Part shown: positions 57,491 to 64,000 of the stretch, piece by piece
Position numbering within the stretch: the stretch's first letter is position 1
Layout: each line of letters opens with the position of its first letter
Source of the DNA: Bretschneidera sinensis
Lineage: Eukaryota; Streptophyta; Magnoliopsida; Brassicales; Akaniaceae
Length of the DNA: 64,000 bases
Direction of reading: 5' to 3'
Assembly (NCBI GenBank): GCA_023935145.1
Contig: CM043700.1
Location: 69,029,620 to 69,093,619 of the forward strand
Translations under genes and position numbers: made by a program
The notes under the pieces: generated by a model
Databases searched by the model: none
Seen by the model: only the letters and a program-made list of their open reading frames with translations
What the model was told of the DNA's origin: nothing

Positions 57491-57949
57491 ATATTCTAAA
57501 AAACAGCCTAAAACGACGTAGTTTCGATTCACGATTTCAACCAAAATTCCTCTCTCTCTCTCTCCACAATCTCTTCCTCTCCTCTCACACCCTGTCGAGC
57601 GCACCGACGACCACTCCGGCGGTAGCGACCCCTCCCTACTCCTCCATCTTCCCTCCATTTTCTCTTCTCTCTCCGCCATACTCTCTCTAGTTCCTTGCGT
57701 ATTCTTCGTTCTTCATCTTCTCTCTCCTTCATGTTACTATATTGGGCCGCAGTGGCCGGCTGCAGTAGCTCCTCCAAACCAGCAAAAAGCATCTCTCCTT
57801 CTTCCATCTCTTCCCTAAGCCAAGAATCGAATCTCTCTATAAAACAACAATTTTCATTTTTCGATCTACTTTCTCTCTCTGTAAAAACTATAAAAATCCA
57901 GCCACTTGTAGACGTTTTCCGACGGCCCACACCACGATTTAGAAAGGGT
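57490..57949 (+). other. Possible leader exon of an unidentified gene
   Basis: A CT-rich, less AT-rich stretch (tctctctctctcc at 57551) resembles a plant 5' leader and ends at a donor-like AGAAAGG|GTAAGC near 57949. An ORF of 87 codons (57695-57958) crosses the donor. I recognise no family and see no convincing downstream exon before the MITE and copia remnant. Confidence 0.25.
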
Positions 57950-58249
57950 AAGCCATAATCTTCCTCATATTTCACAACTTAGCGGTTTTGAGTATGGAGT
58001 TAAATGCTAGAAAATAGTAATCGTACGACAGAAATAGCAACTACGGGTAAATTTGTATGAATTGCGAGATAAACAAGCTCACAGTTTTTTTTATGTATAC
58101 CAATTGAATTTGAAGGAAAATTATATATGAGTTAGGTGCACAATGCATTCCGTGTTAGGCTGTTACAATGTTTAAGAATATTCTCAGGGAGCAAGAAACA
58201 TATTGGGCATGGAATGTGCGTTGATAGGGAAAGTGATCGTGCTTGAAGT

Positions 58250-58988
58250 TAGGGGTGGTAATTCGAGTTGACATGTTATGTTCGTGTCGTGCTTTAATTG
58301 GGTATAACACTAAATGAGTCGACATGAACATGACACAATTATTAATCGTGTTAAAAAAAACCCAACACTAATACGACCTGTTTATAAACGGGTAACATAA
58401 TACGACACGCTTAACTCATTTAATAAACGGGTTGTGTTAGACCCGACACGATTAACCAGATACGACCTGTTTATTACATAAGCAAATATAAGTTATATTA
58501 CATAATCAATCATCTAATCGTTCATAATCCAAATTCCAACATATTCATGATCCAAATACACATAAAAAAGTCTAATTAATAGCTTAAACATTATCTTATC
58601 AACTATCATCATATTGGGAGAGGGAAAAGAGTCTGTAGACTCTGTGATGCGCCGCTATTGGGTGAGTCTGTGAGAGAGTGTTTTGTGTTTGTGATGTGGT
58701 AAAATAGGAATTAGAGTTTATTTTATACACACACTAAGAATTTTTTTTAATGTAATAGACAATTTTTTTAAATGGGTAATAAACAGGTCATGAGTCATAA
58801 TCGTGTCAATACGACCCATCAAACCCATGAATTTAATCACGTCATTTTGGATTGGCGGGTCAACCCGCGACACGACACGATTTTTCTGTGTCATAATCAT
58901 GTCGACACGATTACGACACGAACTCGATTATACTCAACACTAACACGCTTTATTTCGTGTTGTGTTGTGTCCAAAATTGCCACCCCTA
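58250..58988. mobile_element. hAT-type MITE, 739 bp
   Basis: The ends are TAGGGGTGGTAATT and AATTGCCACCCCTA, inverted repeats, flanked by a perfect 8-bp duplication cttgaagt (58242-58249 and 58989-58996). The interior is rich in cgtgtcg/cgacacg palindromic pieces and has no transposase. Confidence 0.9.
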
Positions 58989-58996
58989 CTTGAAGT

Positions 58997-59991
58997 GGAT
59001 GCATGGCAGGGCTAGAAATTGATCAGTAGAAACTGAAGCATCTTTCCAAATTAGAATTTAACAGAAATAGGGTTGTAGGACATAAGGTTGGAGAAGTGTA
59101 TTTGAGATGATCTCTTCATGTTTAATGTTGGAGAGACATTACTTGGTATGCTTCATTATTTTTCTTCCTGGTGAAGGTGGTTTAAGAATAAAAGTGGATA
59201 TAGGATGTACATAACTGACCTGACTTAAGAGAATTTATCAGATGGATGTTTCAATAGACTGAATAGTAATGATGAGAAATGAACTATAAGAAAGAAAAAG
59301 AATATATGGGATGACTTAATTTTCTGTTATAAAAATGAAATCTTAGGGGCATTATGCTTCAAGATTAAATGGTTTATAAGGCATCGGGAGGCCTTTTGTG
59401 ACTAGGGAAAGATGAATATTCTACTTGTATTATGAAGGACATGTTCATGGTGGTCAGGGATGAGAATTATTCAGATGCAAATCAATAAGATTCAGTTCGG
59501 AAGAGTTGTTTGAAGTTAAACTCATGTTAAAAATGCTGATTTAATCAAAGTTGAACCCAGATGTTTGATGAAGTATCCAATCTGGTCAAAAGCTGAATCC
59601 ATTTAATGTAATGTTGTACTGGTTTATACTTAATATGCATTCTTACAACATGTCCTCCTGAGGATAACTTTTAGTTTCATATTTATATTTATGTATGAAT
59701 TTTTTTCCTCGTTACATTTTGCTTTTGGTTCATTGTGAATTCTATGTTGCTTTTCTAATCAGCTTTGAACTCGGGTATAATTATTTGAGATCCACTGATT
59801 CTGATCCATGCTGATATCCGTATATTGGTTCAATATGGGATTTTAGATTTTTGAATAGTACTGCCCATGGCCTTTTAAAATTTTGATAAAGTCAATATCA
59901 AGTTACCGTGAATCTGGAGATTATGTACATCTATTTTTTATTGCATGAAGTGATTTTGATACTTCTATTTTCACTAACCTGATGACATACT
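58997..59991. other. AT-rich DNA, no feature recognised
   Basis: No ORF, repeat with duplications, or RNA gene was found. Confidence 0.5.
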
Positions 59992-60230
59992 TGTTGAGAA
60001 TACAACAAATTTGGTCAAATCAGCAAATAAGAGTTGATTTTTTTATATTGATTCTATTGATTGATTTGGCTTGATTGTAGGTAATTGATTAGGCTAAATT
60101 GGTATAATTGTTCTGCAGAGAATGTGTATAAATAGGAGCTTTTGTATAGTGTAAACTTCACACTGAGAAATACAATTCTTCTCTCTCTTTTTGTACTCCC
60201 TCTGTGAAATACCAAACTCTGAATTTCTTT
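59992..60230 (+). mobile_element. Copia 5' LTR, ~240 bp
   Basis: It starts TGTTGAGAATAC and ends just before a perfect primer-binding site. TATAAATAGG at about 60127 is a good TATA box. The exact right end is unclear because no CA terminus is adjacent. Confidence 0.7.
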
Positions 60231-60231
60231 A

Positions 60232-60243
60232 TGGTATCAGAGC
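60232..60243 (+). other. Primer-binding site
   Basis: A perfect TGGTATCAGAGC. Confidence 0.9.
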
Positions 60244-60757
60244 TTTAGGATTTCGAAACTATAGAGGGCACAATCTTCTTCCTTTTCTCAGTTTTCATAC
60301 TTATCTCTTACAAGTTGTTTGTATGCTACGGGAAACAAATTAATTTCCATAAGCTTGCAAATCAGAGAACTCCACATGGTTTAGACATTCTGTCAAACAT
60401 GGGGAGTGCATCTTGAAGCTTTCTTCTTCAACTGAAAAACCAGAGTTCAATTAGGGCTCAAATTGCAATTAAAATTGCTTAAAGCTCAATCGGTACCAGC
60501 CCAGATTCAAACAGAATTCAATCTGTTTGCAACAAGCTTTTCCCGACCCAAACTTCAACAAAGTTTCCCAAGTCCAGCGCCACAAGGCCTGCGTGACTGG
60601 CTCGGATTAGCCCAACATACGGACCAGCCCAGCACTCGGATCAGTCCAACACGCGATCTGCTTGACCGATTGACCCGCGTGACCGCCCTAACCCACGCAC
60701 CCTAACCCGCGGTCCAGACCAGTCGGTCCATTCCCCGATCTGACCCGGCCCGGATTC

Positions 60758-60804
60758 CTCCCCCCCCCCCCCAACCCCCAAAAAAAAAAAAAAAAAAAAA
60801 AAAA
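60758..60804. repeat. Poly(C)-poly(A) tract
   Basis: A run of 13-14 C, aacccc, then about 25 A. It lies in the copia leader between primer site and gag. Confidence 0.9.
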
Positions 60805-60998
60805 CCTCTCCTGAATTTTTCTTAAGGGCCATAAGTTTGTTAGTGAGATTTACAGTACTCTCAACAAATACAATGTCTAGGCAAGCTCTGGCTAAGGAAA
60901 GTCTTGGGTTTTAAGCGGTTCATTGTGACTTCCTTCACTTTCCTGGGAACTTAACTGGTTGTATTTTCGAGATAACTGTCTGCACCACTTTCTCCCTA

Positions 60999-61422
60999 AT
61001 GGCTTCCAATGTTGACGGCACCCAAAACTCTCAAAAATTTGATGATCCAAGCCACCACTTGTATCTCAGCACTTTGAACAATCCTGGTGTTGTTTTGGTT
61101 TTTCAACCATTGACCGAAACCAATGACACCACGTGGAGTCAATCCATGCTCATTGCCCTCGACACCAAAAATAAGATTGGCTTCATTGATGGCACTATTT
61201 CCAAGCCTGCCAAATCATCTACTACAGAATACCACCAGTGGTCTCGCTGCAATAATATGGTAAAAGCTTGGTTACTTAATTCTCTTTCCTAGGATATTTC
61301 TGCTAGCGTTATTTTCTGTGATCTTGCTCGAGATATTTGGGTAAATTTGAAGGATCATTTTTCCCAAGTTAATGGCCTTCAAATGTATCACCTTCAACAA
61401 GAAATTCATAATCTTGTTTAAG
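60999..61422 (+). pseudogene. Copia gag N-terminus, truncated
   Basis: ATG 60999 opens 97 codons: HHLYLSTLNNPGVVLV, TNDTTWSQSMLIALDTKNK, IGFIDGTISKP and CNNMVKAWLLNSLS. This is the retrotransposon gag N-terminal domain (copia, UBN2_3-like). A TAG at 61290 interrupts it, and the frame continues DISASVIFCDLARDIWVNLK to about 61422, where an unrelated repeat begins. No pol sequence follows. Confidence 0.88.
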
Positions 61423-61427
61423 GCAAT

Positions 61428-63084
61428 TGATTACACCCAAAGTATAACACAGTTATTGTAGTACGGCTTTGGGGTGTCGATTCTACAGGGAAACAAGTTA
61501 AGTACAAAGGAAAATGTGTGAACCTTAAAATGAACGATAAAAGTTAAACTCAAGATTTTTGAGCTTTGATAGTGAAATAATGTAAAGGAAAATTGCGTAA
61601 ATGTAAAGGAAAATTGCGTAAATGTAAATGAAATATAAATGAGAAATAACAAGGTTCCGGGAATCCTCCTTAGGTTTGTTCCCTATTTCCACTCTTGATT
61701 CAATTGATTTTATCTCGATTGCAAGTTTCAACTCCCAAACAAGCAATCAGAATATATTCAATCAAGCACATTTACAACTCTTATATAATTACTACGAATT
61801 AATCATTGATTTCGGTTCATGCACACATGACCGATCTTAAAGATTATTAAGAAACGACAATATATCTTAAAAGATAATATCGTAGTAATGGACAATCAAT
61901 AAGATAAATCTACCGGAATCAATCACATCCAAGCAACCTCAATGGAGGAGAAGGATGCAATCACCGAATTAAGAGAGTCTAAAAGAAGAAGAATAAAAAG
62001 TACATCTATCACATGAACTTAAATCTTCTTATTTAATCAATGAATAATTCATAAACAATATTTAACAATAAATCCATACAACTGAATCAAGAACAGGAAA
62101 TAAAGAACAAAAAATCCCTAAAGATTCATCCCTTTCCCTTGTAAAATGATTAGTTGGCCATGGAAATCAAGGTGGAAGAACAATAAGGATGCTCTCCCCT
62201 TGATTTGGCCATGGAGTTCAAGGTGGATGAACAATATGGATGTTCTCCCCTTGATTTGCAACCAAAGAAAACTTAGAAATAAAATGGAAGAATGCTGGAT
62301 TTGGATCCCTTGAATCCTCTCTTCCTTGCTTTCTCTCTTCAATATCCAGCTGCACACTCCATAAAGATATATTTATAGAGCATGAGGGGGGTGTTTTGGT
62401 CTTGGAGAATGTCATTTTCTAGCCCTAATCTGGTCAAGAGGCGAGTGGGCCGTGCTGTGCGCCTGGGCCTGCTGTGCGTCTTGGCCTGCTGTGCTGGCCT
62501 GAACTGTTTCCACTAAAACTGCCATAACTTTCTCTAGAAAAATCCTTTTTATGAACCGTAAAATTCTCCAGAAAATAGACTTCCGGATCTTTCTAAGAAT
62601 ATATGGCTAATCATCTGGTTCTTCCTACATCAATACAGTTTAATCTACAAAGATGATTGATCTGTGCGGGAAATTCTGGCAATTCAGTGAAACTCCTTCA
62701 GCTTGCATGCAGAAGTGCACACACTAGTGTGCCTACCCTTAACTTGCTCCAAAGTGATGCACACACTTGTGTGCAGTCTTTTAGCTTACTGTACTTTATT
62801 ACTTCATCCTTGGTTTAGACTTTAACCATCTTTGAATCATGTTTTGACATGTCTAAACCTTGGAAAAAAACGAGCACCGACACCCAAGATCTTTTGGTGC
62901 TTTAAACATGGATCACTTTATTATCTCTTTTGTACTCAAAGCACCTGAAAATGCATCGAATTAAGTCGTTGATTTATGAATATCACTTTAGAGTTATCAA
63001 CATGTAAATGTGTGATTATGACCGAGATCAACCCTAAAATGTTAACAATTAAGTATTGTTTAGATGCATTTTATGACTCTCATC
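61428..63084 (-). mobile_element. LTR-like repeat, right copy, minus strand
   Basis: On the minus strand it starts TGATGAGAGTCATAAAATGC and ends GTGTAATCA. The sequence on its right, caacccccaacta, is the complement of a polypurine tract (TAGTTGGGGGTTG), which supports an LTR start. It shares many blocks with 1-798 and with the solo LTR (2419-3375) around tgatgcacacac. Superfamily is not settled; gypsy type is likely. Confidence 0.6.
62158..62262. repeat. Tandem duplication of a ~52-bp unit
   Basis: Two copies of catggaaatcaaggtgga-type sequence, each ending tgctctccccttgatttg, lie next to each other inside the LTR-like repeat. Confidence 0.85.
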
Positions 63085-64000
63085 ACAACCCCCAACTAGC
63101 TTATTGCTAGTCCCTAGCAATTCAAGCGAAAAGCATGAAATGAATTCTTTATTTAGAAATCAAAGCAAAATACAGCAATGCTGGCGTTAACCAAGAGTGA
63201 TTCAAAAATCTATCTCAAAAATCATGCATAACATACAGCACATAGAATCATTAAATATCACTCAGGTCCAAGAATAATCCAAATGTCAACCTTAAAATTG
63301 TTATCGACTCTTACGATCCATCTTAACACAATACATTAGTCCGAACACCTGGATGATTTTATGCACAACATAGCATGAATACAAGTCTTGGCCTCTAAAA
63401 ACATATTAATTTGCGTGACATCAATCACAAATCAAGCTCCATATGCTCACTTTTCAAATGACTCTCCACTATGTAGAAAAATCACACTTCATCGAATCAA
63501 TAGGTCTTTAATAAGCTTGCAACGTTAGGCTAGGGTAAAGGTCAAGAAAGAACGGGAAAGTTTAAACAAATAAAAAAACTAAGTCTCTTAATTTAAACAC
63601 AACCACTTTAAGCACAAGATAACCTTACTTCAACACCCAACTCTTTCAACCATTTTTCGAGCATTTCTCGCAATAAATCACCATTTTTTTTTTCTTCTTT
63701 CTTTGCCATAATTCATTTTTTCTCTTTTTTTTATTTTTTTATTTTGGCATAAGACCATTCACCTCCTCTTTCATTCTTTTCTTTTCTTTTCCACAACCCC
63801 CAACTTATCTCTTTTAATGTACTTGGGTTATGGTAGTAATATTTTCTCATATTTCCACCCTTACTCCTTTTAAGTGCTTCTCACAACATGTGTATAACTA
63901 AGTTCTTTTAAAAGAGAGGTAAGGATAAAATATTTTTAGGCTCATAAAGGTAAGTAAATGGTTTATCGAAAGAAACAAGGCTCAATTTTTCTTTTAAAAA
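63085..64000 (-). other. Internal part of the LTR element at the right edge
   Basis: It begins with the polypurine-tract complement and continues AT-rich to the window edge. No domain is recognisable in this 0.9 kb. Confidence 0.45.

Noticed and set aside
57529..57975. Minus-strand ORF of 148 codons rich in Arg and Glu
   Set aside because: It is produced by a CT-rich plus-strand stretch and matches no family I know.

Overview
The window looks like nuclear DNA of a eudicot plant. It is AT-rich, holds one spliced gene with plant-type GT-AG introns, and is otherwise filled by Ty1/copia, Ty3/gypsy, LINE and small DNA-transposon remnants whose primer-binding sites match plant initiator-Met tRNA. 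No bacterial-type operon, CRISPR array or rRNA gene was seen. The species cannot be named from sequence alone.

Layout. 1-5,200: decayed LTR-retrotransposon pieces, including a copia gag split by an inverted solo LTR of its own family (2419-3375, 5-bp target duplication). 5,200-7,340: mostly unassigned AT-rich DNA. 7,339-13,078: a decayed minus-strand copia element with both LTRs. 13,840-19,120: a gypsy remnant, a Stowaway-like fragment, two copia remnants, and a hAT-type MITE with an 8-bp target duplication. 20,764-32,773 (minus strand): the only recognised host gene, a homologue of EARLY FLOWERING 5 (ELF5), the plant WBP11-type proline-rich nuclear protein. It has nine exons. Its 6.8-kb last intron is packed with nested LINEs, a long-TIR element with a 9-bp duplication, and a MITE. 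The reading frame has an in-frame TGA in exon 8, and the exon 1-exon 2 junction is out of phase, so this copy may be a pseudogene or a truncated allele.

36,285-53,761: a three-element nest. A small copia element (266-bp LTRs) was split by a SIRE-like copia element (37,706-47,942, duplication catac) and by a 4.5-kb minus-strand LTR element (47,992-52,509, duplication ttata). Removing both re-forms the outer element's reverse-transcriptase active-site region. The SIRE-like element has an extra ORF downstream of pol and many copies of a 12-bp palindrome, CCAGTCGACTGG. 53,762-64,000: unassigned AT-rich DNA, a possible leader exon, a second hAT-type MITE (58,250-58,988), a truncated copia gag, and an LTR-like repeat that is also present at the left edge of the window.

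The genes here do not form a pathway. The clearest story is a conserved single gene surrounded and invaded by successive layers of transposons, with insertion order readable from target-site duplications. No new defence or metabolic system was found.
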